The translations under genes were made by a program, and so were the position numbers. The notes beneath the pieces were generated by a model that did no database searches, had not been told where the DNA came from, and was given only the letters and a program-made list of their open reading frames with translations. From assembly GCA_023427285.1 (NCBI GenBank), contig JAEZBH010000521.1, positions 1 through 5,968 of the forward strand: 5,968 nucleotides of DNA, given 5' to 3'. Positions 1-5,598 of this stretch are shown one piece after another (positions within the stretch are counted from its first letter, which is position 1; each line of letters begins with the position of its first letter). Source of the stretch: Pseudomonadota bacterium. GTDB lineage: Bacteria; Pseudomonadota; Alphaproteobacteria; Sphingomonadales; Sphingomonadaceae.

Positions 1-1564
1 CCTGCAGCAGGACCGTAATCCCGGCAAGGATTGCCCCTTTCGCAAACTGGATCTCATCCACGTCATTTTGGGTGATGGTGATATCTTCACCGATCCCCGT
101 CTGCTCGGCGGCAACCAGCACATATTCCAATCCACCGCGCGCCGCGTTCTGGCGCACATTGGGCTGGTCCGCTTGCAACCGTCCCTTGGAATTAATCACG
201 CCAACCCGGCGCATTTCCGAGACTGCATCAATAATGCCAGACCCGCAAATTCCGACCGCCGGGGCATTGCCAATGGTTTGCACCGCAGCCGGTCCGCCGT
301 TCAGCCAGACGCGTTCAATCGCTCCTGCGGCAGCGCGCATGCCATATCGGATATGCGCACCCTCAAAAGCAGGACCGGAAGCACAAGAGAGCGCCACCAG
401 CCGCTCCTGCCCTTTCAAGGAAAGGACGATTTCCGTGTTGGTGCCAATATCCACACCTAGAACGGTCCGGTCGTCAAAGCCGATGCCAGATGCCAGTGTC
501 ATTGCCACCAGATCCGCGCCAACGTAGCCAGCCACACAGGACGGTACATAAACGCGCGCATCACCACCAAGCGGCAGGCCCATATCTACGGCGCGGACCT
601 CTTGTGGAGTGGCGCTCGCGGAAACGTAGGGTGCCAGAGCGAGCTGGCTGACAGGAAATTCCAGCAGGATGTGTGTCATCGCTGTATTGCCAACAATGCA
701 CATTTCGACAATATGCGAAGTGGGAATACCGGCCTTTTCCGCAAGCAGCTCGGCCAGCTCTTCCAACGTTTTATACACCGCTGTAGAAAGAGTCTGTCCA
801 CCGTTGGGCTTATTCATTGCGTACACCAGGCGCGAGATGACATCTTCGCCGTAACCGATCTGCGGGTTGGGCCGTCCTTCGGCGGTGATCGTCTCGCCGG
901 TTGTCAGGTCAACCAGATAGGCCGCCACTTTGGTGGTACCCAGGTCAATTGCCATCCCTACCGGTTGGGCATTTGGTGGTAAGAACGCAATTACCTCGTT
1001 ACCGCGCACCAGGGCGGTTACCTGCCAGTTATGGCTGCGCAGCAAGGCTGGCAGCATGCGCACCGCGGGCGGATTTGCAGTCAGTCCCGGCCGGCTGTGA
1101 TCGAACGCCAAACCATCTAGCACGCGTTGGAGATCGCTGCGCAAATCATGGAGCGTTGCCTCTGGCACACACACGTGATACGACTGCACGACCCGATCTC
1201 CTACTAATCCCGGCGCTGCGCTCGCGCTGCGGCTCGATTCCACCTGCAAACGCTGTCCTGAGATAAGCGAATTGACCGGGATATCGATCTTTACATCCCC
1301 AAGTACTTCCGTCTGGCATGCCATGCGGTACCCCGCGGAAAGTTCCTCGGCGGTCAGTTCCCCTTCTTCCGACAGGCTGGGTTTGGTCAGCGCCGATTGT
1401 TCGCGGGCGATCACCCGGCATTGTCCGCAAGATCCCCCACCCCCGCAGTCCGAAGTTAGCGGGATCCCAGCCTGGCGAGCTGCGTCGAGTATGGTCATGC
1501 CTGGCTTAACTTCCACGCGCTTTCCGACGGGTTGGAAATCGACCTTATAAATCGCGTTGGTCAT
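1..1564 (-). CDS. RACE/RamA-type reductive activator of corrinoid enzymes, C-terminus cut by window edge
   Basis: The minus-strand frame is open from the ATG at 1562-1564 to base 1 with no stop, giving 521 visible residues. The N-terminus is a plant-type [2Fe-2S] ferredoxin domain (about residues 1-95) with cysteines C40, C46, C49 and C83 in the usual CxxxxxCxxC...C arrangement. A linker follows, then a large actin-like ATPase (ASKHA/DUF4445) region from about residue 200. This region has a phosphate-type motif AIDLGTTK (205-212), a second one GVDIGTNTE (370-378), CASGPAFEGAHI (394-405) and GICGSGIIDAV (438-448). Known relatives (RACo, RamA, O-demethylase activating enzymes) use ATP and an electron from the Fe-S cluster to return inactive Co(II) corrinoid to Co(I). 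RACo-like proteins are about 630 residues, so roughly 100 residues are missing at the left edge. The start is supported by GGAG at 1571-1574, six bases upstream. The N-terminal 2Fe-2S type resembles bacterial RACo rather than RamA, which carries C-terminal 4Fe-4S clusters. It has its own promoter, separate from the methyltransferase operon upstream. Confidence 0.93.
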   Translation of the reverse strand, partial: MTNAIYKVDFQPVGKRVEVKPGMTILDAARQAGIPLTSDCGGGGSCGQCRVIAREQSALTKPSLSEEGELTAEELSAGYRMACQTEVLGDVKIDIPVNSLISGQRLQVESSRSASAAPGLVGDRVVQSYHVCVPEATLHDLRSDLQRVLDGLAFDHSRPGLTANPPAVRMLPALLRSHNWQVTALVRGNEVIAFLPPNAQPVGMAIDLGTTKVAAYLVDLTTGETITAEGRPNPQIGYGEDVISRLVYAMNKPNGGQTLSTAVYKTLEELAELLAEKAGIPTSHIVEMCIVGNTAMTHILLEFPVSQLALAPYVSASATPQEVRAVDMGLPLGGDARVYVPSCVAGYVGADLVAMTLASGIGFDDRTVLGVDIGTNTEIVLSLKGQERLVALSCASGPAFEGAHIRYGMRAAAGAIERVWLNGGPAAVQTIGNAPAVGICGSGIIDAVSEMRRVGVINSKGRLQADQPNVRQNAARGGLEYVLVAAEQTGIGEDITITQNDVDEIQFAKGAILAGITVLLQ

Positions 1565-1741
1565 CTTTAACTCCGTGTGTAGGGGAAATGAAATACCGGC
1601 TGGTTAAACGCAGCTTTTTGTGGCGTAGTAACTCGATTGTTTTAGAAACCGGAAAGATACGAGAACGCAAACCGGCCCTACCAGAATACAGACTAATCAG
1701 ACATATAACAGTAAAGAGACCAATAATGTGGGAAACTTCTA
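1565..1741 (-). other. Long 5' leader of the activator gene, no recognised element
   Basis: This stretch lies between the inferred transcription start (about 1741) and the activator's ATG at 1564, about 177 bases. Apart from the ribosome binding site GGAG (1571-1574), I recognise no riboswitch; in particular no cobalamin-riboswitch B12 box is visible. AAACCGG occurs twice in direct orientation on the plus strand (1646-1652 and 1669-1675), starting 23 bases apart. The base composition is more AT-rich than in the flanking genes. Regulatory RNA structure is possible but not shown. Confidence 0.4.
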
Positions 1742-1750
1742 TAGAGAAGT
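1735..1750. repeat. Inverted repeat over the activator promoter -10 and start region, candidate operator
   Basis: ACTTCT (1735-1740) and AGAAGT (1745-1750) form a perfect 6-bp inverted repeat around a 4-base spacer. It covers the upstream-facing edge of the -10 box (1748-1753) and the expected transcription start on the minus strand. A protein bound here would block RNA polymerase, so an operator is a fair inference. Its half-sites differ from those of the inverted repeat at 4690-4705, so the same regulator need not bind both. Confidence 0.4.
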
Positions 1751-1776
1751 ATAGGAGGCGAAAAATACACTGTCAA
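1748..1776 (-). promoter_or_regulatory. Sigma70-type promoter for the activator gene
   Basis: Read on the minus strand, TTGACA (1776-1771) is followed by a 17-base spacer and TATACT (1753-1748). The -35 box is a perfect match to the consensus, the -10 box has one mismatch, and the spacing is optimal. Transcription would start near 1741 and run into the activator gene. The -35 box begins 11 bases past the hairpin that closes the upstream operon, so the activator appears to be expressed independently of the methyltransferase genes. Confidence 0.75.
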
Positions 1777-1787
1777 TGGCTTAATGT

Positions 1788-1820
1788 CACGCGGCAGGCA
1801 GATGATCTGCCTGCCGCGTG
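1788..1820 (-). terminator. Strong hairpin after the URO-D-like gene, probable terminator without a T-tract
   Basis: The 14-base arms 1788-1801 and 1807-1820 are perfectly complementary (CACGCGGCAGGCAG and its reverse complement). An extra A-T pair leaves a three-base loop. The hairpin lies 12 bases beyond the stop codon of the minus-strand gene ending at 1833, where an intrinsic terminator is expected. The minus-strand bases that follow (ACATTAAGCC) are not a run of T, so it is not a canonical intrinsic terminator. It may act by stabilising the mRNA 3' end or by a T-independent mechanism. Confidence 0.6.
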
Positions 1821-1832
1821 TATTACATTTGA

Positions 1833-3104
1833 TTAATAGGTGCCGAATTCTTTCGTCGAATCTACCCAAACTTTGACAAGTTCCGGTTTCGCGCCTTCCA
1901 TGTCACCAATGTTGGTGCTCATCACAAAACCGCCGTCCTTGCCAACCTCTTCGCATAAGCGCTTGGTCCAAGCGCGGACCTCATCGGCGCTGGTGGTCAG
2001 CATCGAGACCGGCATGCCGCCCTGAATGCACATCACATCGCCAATGACCTTCTTGACTTTGAAGATGTCGCTGTTCTGGAACAGACCCACCGATTTGCCC
2101 TTGGGCAGCTCAGCAAGGTAATCCAACCGCTGATCCCACACGCCTTCGTAGAAGACCACGGGGGTGATGCCAGCTTCGATCAGGCGGAGCTGCATCGCTT
2201 TGAGCGTAGGCCAGTAGAACTTCTCGAACTGCGGGATCGACATGAAGCCGTCCGAACCGCGGTGCAGCGGGATGAAGACTTCGTTCGAGTGAATCGCCCT
2301 CGCCTGGTTGATGGCAAAATCGAGCTGGAACTCCAGCGCTTTATCCATCGCTGCGAGCAGCTTCTCGGGGCGGCGGTGAAGATCGAGCATGATGCCGCGC
2401 ATACCGCGCAGCGTGTCCGACATAAAGTCAAACGGCGCTTCAACCACGATGCCCAGGTTCAGCCCGGGCGCAAAGCCCAACTGAGCCATGCGCTGGAAGC
2501 CTGCCATCATCGCGGGGAAGGCGGCAGCGGAGGCCTGAACAGCCTTATACAGCGCCTCGAAAGCCGCCAGCACAGCCGGGTTTGCGTACGCCGCAAGGTT
2601 CCAAGTGTGGTAGAAGCCAAAGTTCCACATGGCGGTATTGGGCATGGCAGCCAGACCTTCCAGAGCGGAGAAGGCGCGCGGCATATATTTGCGCAGAGCA
2701 AAGTCAGAAGGATCGGCGATAAAGGCGTCGTAATCTTCCGGCTTCATAAACTCTTTTTCGTTGAACTGGAACGAGCCGTTCTCATCCAGTCCATAACCCG
2801 GCCACTTGGTCATCTGATCGCCCAGGATTTTGCTCACTGCCGGGCCGCCAACCAATCCACCGACCGAATCGGCGTTGAAGAACTGGGCTGCCTGCTCGAG
2901 AACTTCCTGGTGCTTTGCCGGGTTTTCATACAGCTCTAAGCGGGTGACGGGGAACATTTCCGCCAGCATGTGACCTAACATCAGCGCGACCGGGATGCGG
3001 TCAGGCTGCTTCAGTGCGTACGCATCGGCGAAGCGCTTGGTGCGTTCCGCGAACAACTGCTCGGGCAATTTCCCGCAGTCGGGATCCTGAAATGTCTGGC
3101 TCAT
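1833..3104 (-). CDS. URO-D-fold corrinoid methyltransferase, probable substrate:corrinoid methyltransferase I
   Basis: This 423-residue protein belongs to the uroporphyrinogen decarboxylase-like (URO-D/MtaA/CmuA) TIM-barrel superfamily. Recognisable stretches are the N-terminal ERTKRFADAYALKQPDRIPV (20-39), HRGSDGFMS (281-289), VVFYEGVWDQRLDYLAELPKG (within 316-336), SDIFKVKKVIGD (345-356), GGMPVSML (362-369) and the end GGFVM...EGAKPELVKVW...EFGTY. Beside a corrinoid protein, a MeTr and a RACE activator, it fills the place of methyltransferase I, which demethylates the growth substrate and methylates Co(I). It is very unlikely to be heme-pathway HemE. The HxC zinc motif of MtaA/MtbA aligns to FYEG (318-321) and is absent, so it is probably not a methylcobalamin:CoM enzyme. 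E320 is a plausible metal or substrate residue. The start at 3104 is chosen because GGAG (3113-3116) lies 8 bases upstream; an earlier in-frame ATG at 3146 would overlap the preceding gene. The substrate is unknown: a methoxylated aromatic or another methyl donor. Confidence 0.85.
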   Translation of the reverse strand: MSQTFQDPDCGKLPEQLFAERTKRFADAYALKQPDRIPVALMLGHMLAEMFPVTRLELYENPAKHQEVLEQAAQFFNADSVGGLVGGPAVSKILGDQMTKWPGYGLDENGSFQFNEKEFMKPEDYDAFIADPSDFALRKYMPRAFSALEGLAAMPNTAMWNFGFYHTWNLAAYANPAVLAAFEALYKAVQASAAAFPAMMAGFQRMAQLGFAPGLNLGIVVEAPFDFMSDTLRGMRGIMLDLHRRPEKLLAAMDKALEFQLDFAINQARAIHSNEVFIPLHRGSDGFMSIPQFEKFYWPTLKAMQLRLIEAGITPVVFYEGVWDQRLDYLAELPKGKSVGLFQNSDIFKVKKVIGDVMCIQGGMPVSMLTTSADEVRAWTKRLCEEVGKDGGFVMSTNIGDMEGAKPELVKVWVDSTKEFGTY

Positions 3105-3112
3105 TTTTTTGT

Positions 3113-3116
3113 CTCC
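3113..3116 (-). promoter_or_regulatory. Ribosome binding site that fixes the start of the URO-D-like methyltransferase
   Basis: GGAG on the minus strand, 8 bases before the ATG at 3102-3104. It lies between the stop of the corrinoid protein gene (3124) and this start, giving a 19-base gap. The longer start at 3146 would add 14 residues unlike the family and overlap the upstream gene by 23 bases. Confidence 0.8.
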
Positions 3117-3123
3117 GTTACGT

Positions 3124-3750
3124 TTAGTTGGACCACTGCTTGGCAAGAGAAACGGCGGTCATGGCATCGGTGCCCCAACCATCGGCTTTGGCGTAGCTGC
3201 ACACTGCCGCATCGACCGTGCCGCCGCCAACCATAATCTTGACCTTATCGCGCAGTCCAGCTGCTTCGATTGCTTCTACGGTTTCTTTCATCGAGGTGTA
3301 CGCCAGGGTTAGGAAGCCGCTGAGGGCGACGATATCCGGCTGCCAGGTCTTCACTTCGCTCACGAACGTCTCAACCGGCACATCGATACCGAGGTCTTTG
3401 ACCTCGAAGCCGTTGACGTCGAGCATGAAGACCACAATATCCTTCGCGATGTCATGGATATCACCCTTGACGGTGCCGACCAAAATTTTCGCCAGCTTGT
3501 TGCCACCCGCGTCTTGCTTAATCAGCGGTTTGACCTCAGCGCTGATCGCTTTGAGGGTTTCACCAGCCAGGATCAGTTCCGAGATGAAGTATTCACCACT
3601 CTCGAAGCGCTTGCCGACGATTTCCATGGCGGCGCGGCAGTCTCCCAAGATAGAAACGGGATCGACACCCTGGGCCAGCAGTTCTTTCGTCAAACGGACT
3701 GCCTGTTCGTCATCCATCTCGGCGATGGCATTGATAAGTTCTTCAGACAT
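3124..3750 (-). CDS. Corrinoid (cobalamin-binding) methyl-carrier protein, MtvC/MttC type
   Basis: The 208-residue protein has the two-domain layout of methyltransferase corrinoid proteins, at their usual length. An N-terminal helical cap (about 1-88) contains ILGDCRAAMEIVGKRFE and YFISELILAGE. A Rossmann-like B12-binding domain (about 89-208) follows. H99 in GDIHDIAKD (96-104) is the expected lower cobalt ligand; LSGFLT (143-148) and VGGGTV (174-179) match the SxL and GG stretches that hold the nucleotide tail. The Gly of the DxHxxG motif is Ala (A102), a small departure. The protein carries the methyl group on cobalt between the URO-D-like enzyme and the MeTr-like enzyme encoded on either side. 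The start at 3750 is preferred over an ATG two codons earlier (3756) because AAGGAG (3758-3763) is 7 bases from the former and only 1 base from the latter. The stop is 19 bases before the next gene. Confidence 0.93.
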   Translation of the reverse strand: MSEELINAIAEMDDEQAVRLTKELLAQGVDPVSILGDCRAAMEIVGKRFESGEYFISELILAGETLKAISAEVKPLIKQDAGGNKLAKILVGTVKGDIHDIAKDIVVFMLDVNGFEVKDLGIDVPVETFVSEVKTWQPDIVALSGFLTLAYTSMKETVEAIEAAGLRDKVKIMVGGGTVDAAVCSYAKADGWGTDAMTAVSLAKQWSN

Positions 3751-3757
3751 TTGCATT

Positions 3758-3763
3758 CTCCTT
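3758..3763 (-). promoter_or_regulatory. Ribosome binding site that decides the corrinoid protein start
   Basis: AAGGAG on the minus strand. Its distance to the ATG at 3748-3750 is 7 bases, while the ATG at 3754-3756 is only 1 base away and too close for initiation. The protein therefore begins MSEELI, not MQMSEELI. Confidence 0.75.
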
Positions 3764-3800
3764 AATCTACTCGGTAATATATTGGAATGGGTGAATACGG

Positions 3801-4646
3801 TCAGGCTTTGGGAGCAGTCACTGCGGCAGCCGGTGCGGGTGCGGCAACAGGGGCTTCCAACTTGCCAGAACGGTAAGCGCGGGTGTAATTCAAGCAGTGC
3901 CTGTCACGGCCAAGCAGCAGTTCGGCAGCAAACATGGTCGCCTGAAGATCGCGGTCATTCGGATCGATGATTGCCGTATCCAGACCGGCGTTGATCGCCA
4001 GGGTCAGGAAGGTCCGGTTGATGAGCGACCGGACGGGGAGACCAAAGGATACGTTGCTGAGCCCACACGCCATGTGCGAGGTGGGGTATGTCTGGCGGAC
4101 GGTGCGAATGGTATCGAAGATGATGTTGCCCGCGTTGGTATTCGTCGCAATGGTCATCACCAGCGGGTCGATATAGAGGTTCTCATCGGGGATACCGGCC
4201 TGGCGCGTGACTTCAACCATCTTCGCCAGGGTTTCCAACCGGCCTTCTGTCGTGGCGGGGATGCCGCGATCATCCAGGCACAGCGCGATGACGGGCGTAT
4301 TGAATTCCGCCACAATCGGAACGATTCCTTCCAGGCGGTACGGCTCACCACTGATCGAGTTGATCATCGGGGTCTGCTTGACCACCGCCATTGCCGCTCG
4401 CAGAGCCTTGGGGTTCGCGCTGTCGAGGCAAAGCGGAACATCCACAACTTCCTGCACCAGGTTCACCAACCACACCAGGTCGTCCGGCTCCAGGTCGGGC
4501 CGGGTTCCGGCATTAATGTCGAGCCAGTGCGCTCCGCCAGCAACCTGTTTTTTCGCCAGGTTCTGAATGAACGTAGCATCGCGTTCGGCAATCGCTTTAC
4601 CAACGAGCTTGCGAGTGCCATTAATCTTCTCGCCAATGATTTTCAT
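3801..4646 (-). CDS. Methyltetrahydrofolate:corrinoid methyltransferase (MeTr/MtvA/MtgA type)
   Basis: This 281-residue pterin-binding TIM barrel transfers a methyl group between a corrinoid protein and tetrahydrofolate. The family signatures sit at nearly the same positions as in the acetogen enzyme AcsE: LDINAG with D43 and N45, CLDS with D75, MINSISGE with N96, YIDPL with D160, and GLSNVSFGLP with N198. These residues bind the pterin ring and help activate N5. It is the first gene of the operon, followed after 50 bases by the corrinoid protein, and is most likely methyltransferase II, which delivers the substrate's methyl group to the folate pool. Direct use in acetyl-CoA synthesis (AcsE) is less likely, because no CODH/ACS genes are adjacent and a URO-D-like enzyme is in the operon. 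The last 18 residues form an Ala/Pro-rich tail beyond the normal family end (about 262 residues). The start is supported by GGAG at 4653-4656, 6 bases upstream. Confidence 0.92.
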   Translation of the reverse strand: MKIIGEKINGTRKLVGKAIAERDATFIQNLAKKQVAGGAHWLDINAGTRPDLEPDDLVWLVNLVQEVVDVPLCLDSANPKALRAAMAVVKQTPMINSISGEPYRLEGIVPIVAEFNTPVIALCLDDRGIPATTEGRLETLAKMVEVTRQAGIPDENLYIDPLVMTIATNTNAGNIIFDTIRTVRQTYPTSHMACGLSNVSFGLPVRSLINRTFLTLAINAGLDTAIIDPNDRDLQATMFAAELLLGRDRHCLNYTRAYRSGKLEAPVAAPAPAAAVTAPKA

Positions 4647-4689
4647 TTGTAACTCCAGAAAGTGGGGGTGGATCTATAGTACGTTAGTC

Positions 4690-4705
4690 ATTATATTGGT
4701 ATAAT
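4690..4705. repeat. Inverted repeat over the operon promoter -10, candidate operator
   Basis: ATTATA (4690-4695) and TATAAT (4700-4705) form a perfect 6-bp inverted repeat around TTGG. The left arm is the minus-strand -10 box itself, and the right arm lies in the promoter spacer. TTGGTATA resembles half of the operators bound by some HutC/UTRA-type GntR regulators, and the gene for such a regulator starts about 110 bases away. Operator function is inferred; an AT-rich palindrome could also arise by chance around a -10 box. Confidence 0.4.
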
Positions 4706-4719
4706 AAGCTTTAAGTCAA
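4690..4719 (-). promoter_or_regulatory. Sigma70-type promoter of the three-gene methyltransferase operon
   Basis: On the minus strand, TTGACT (4719-4714) is followed by an 18-base spacer and a perfect TATAAT (4695-4690). The start would be near 4683, leaving a short leader of about 37 bases before the ATG at 4646. No other good promoter is seen before the corrinoid protein or URO-D-like genes, so the three are probably one transcript. Confidence 0.7.
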
Positions 4720-4757
4720 GAGGATGAATTTCCTGCGTTTCCTCGCCCACTCTGATT

Positions 4758-4763
4758 TATAAT
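4758..4763 (+). promoter_or_regulatory. Candidate -10 box for the regulator gene
   Basis: TATAAT on the plus strand, 53 bases before the regulator's ATG. No convincing -35 box lies at the right distance (the bases near 4734-4740 match poorly), so the promoter may be weak or depend on an activator. The rest of the 4720-4816 stretch holds nothing else I can name. Confidence 0.4.
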
Positions 4764-4816
4764 TCCATCATTCATCTATTGCGGGGATATTCTAAATATT
4801 CGGATTGCACCTAATT

Positions 4817-5572
4817 ATGGATACTACGAACCGACTACCTTCGGCTACAGAAGAAATAGACCGCGATTCATTCGAGCCAGCGTACAACCAGCTGGCGAAT
4901 ATACTGCGCCGGAAAATAGCGGCTGGCGAGTATCGTCCGGGTGAGCGGCTGCCCTCTGAAGCCGAGCTGTGTGATAAATATCTGGTTAGCAATATCACCG
5001 CCCGCCGGGCGATTAAAGTTCTCGTGGAGCAGGAAATTGCCGAAACGCGCAAAGGCCACGGCACATTCCTGAAGCCGCTGATGCTGAGCAGCGCCACGTT
5101 TGGTTTGCAGGGCCTGCAGAGCATCTTTGCGGATAAGCGTACTTCTGTGCGGATCATGGGCGCGGCTGCCGTGAGCGCGGATGAGCGGATCGCGTCGAAA
5201 TTGAATATCAACCAGGGCACGCGCGTTATCTACATCCGCCGCCTGCTCTCACGCGAGAATCAACCGATCATGTTCCACCGCGAGTATTTGATCCTCGACC
5301 CCAGCAATCCGACAGTTGAAGCCGAGCTGGAAGTAACATCGCTGGGTGGGTTGTTTACCGGTACGGGGCATACCTTCTTAAAACGCGGAGATCTTTCGAT
5401 CGATGCGACTGTGCTAAACCAGGAAGAGGCTTTTGTACTGCATACCGAAGTCGGTATGCCAGCATTCCGCATCGAGCACATTTTCTATAATTTCAACGAC
5501 TGCGTAGCCAGTTGGGGATGGTTTATTTGCCGGGGGGATCAGCTGCGATTTAAGACTAGTGTGGGTGTCTAA
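4817..5572 (+). CDS. GntR-family transcriptional regulator with UTRA effector domain (HutC subfamily)
   Basis: The 251-residue protein has an N-terminal winged helix (about 21-87): PAYNQLANILRRKIAAGEY, PGERLPSEAEL (41-51), the recognition region YLVSNITARRAIKVL (55-69) and the wing KGHGTFLKP (79-87). A UTRA sensor domain (about 100-245) follows, with TRVIYIRRLLSRENQPIMF (135-153), HREYLILD and the typical end CRGDQLRF (238-245). UTRA domains bind small molecules and usually release the repressor from DNA. Being divergent from the methyltransferase operon, it probably controls that operon and itself, with the substrate or a product as effector; this is inference. Position 59 is Asn, where many GntR proteins have Arg (VSR). 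No good ribosome binding site precedes the ATG at 4817. An in-frame TTG at 4805 would add four residues and is no better supported. The stop is 26 bases before the second corrinoid protein gene, suggesting co-transcription. Confidence 0.9.
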   Translation: MDTTNRLPSATEEIDRDSFEPAYNQLANILRRKIAAGEYRPGERLPSEAELCDKYLVSNITARRAIKVLVEQEIAETRKGHGTFLKPLMLSSATFGLQGLQSIFADKRTSVRIMGAAAVSADERIASKLNINQGTRVIYIRRLLSRENQPIMFHREYLILDPSNPTVEAELEVTSLGGLFTGTGHTFLKRGDLSIDATVLNQEEAFVLHTEVGMPAFRIEHIFYNFNDCVASWGWFICRGDQLRFKTSVGV

Positions 5573-5598
5573 CCTTCTTTACAGGAGATGGAACAATC

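Noticed and set aside
1565..1787. Cobalamin riboswitch upstream of the activator
   Set aside because: No B12-box-like sequence or the expected long multi-helix layout could be recognised by eye.
1588..1836. Plus-strand open frame of 82 codons in the gap between the activator and URO-D-like genes
   Set aside because: It runs through the minus-strand promoter, the inverted repeat and the terminator hairpin, has no recognisable protein character, and its AGGGG is only two bases from the ATG.
2262..2939. Plus-strand open frame of 225 codons opposite the URO-D-like gene
   Set aside because: Antisense shadow of a clearly recognised gene; its composition (many His, Arg, Gln) is typical of a shadow and it has no family features.
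1833..3104. Identity as HemE (uroporphyrinogen decarboxylase) or as MtaA (methylcobalamin:CoM methyltransferase)
   Set aside because: The operon context is methyl transfer rather than heme synthesis, and the HxC zinc ligands of MtaA are missing.
3105..3146. Upstream start for the URO-D-like methyltransferase
   Set aside because: It would overlap the preceding gene and lacks a ribosome binding site, whereas the ATG at 3104 has GGAG at an 8-base distance.
3774..3790. Another ATATTGG in the gap between the MeTr and corrinoid protein genes, resembling the core of the 4690-4705 repeat
   Set aside because: It lacks the inverted-repeat partner and a promoter, and a seven-base AT-rich match is expected by chance.
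3218..4652. Several long plus-strand frames opposite the corrinoid protein and MeTr genes
   Set aside because: They overlap one another and lie opposite two genes with conserved catalytic motifs.
4792..5220. Minus-strand frame of 142 codons opposite the regulator gene
   Set aside because: The opposite strand encodes a full GntR winged helix and UTRA domain; the minus frame is Ser/Arg-rich and featureless.
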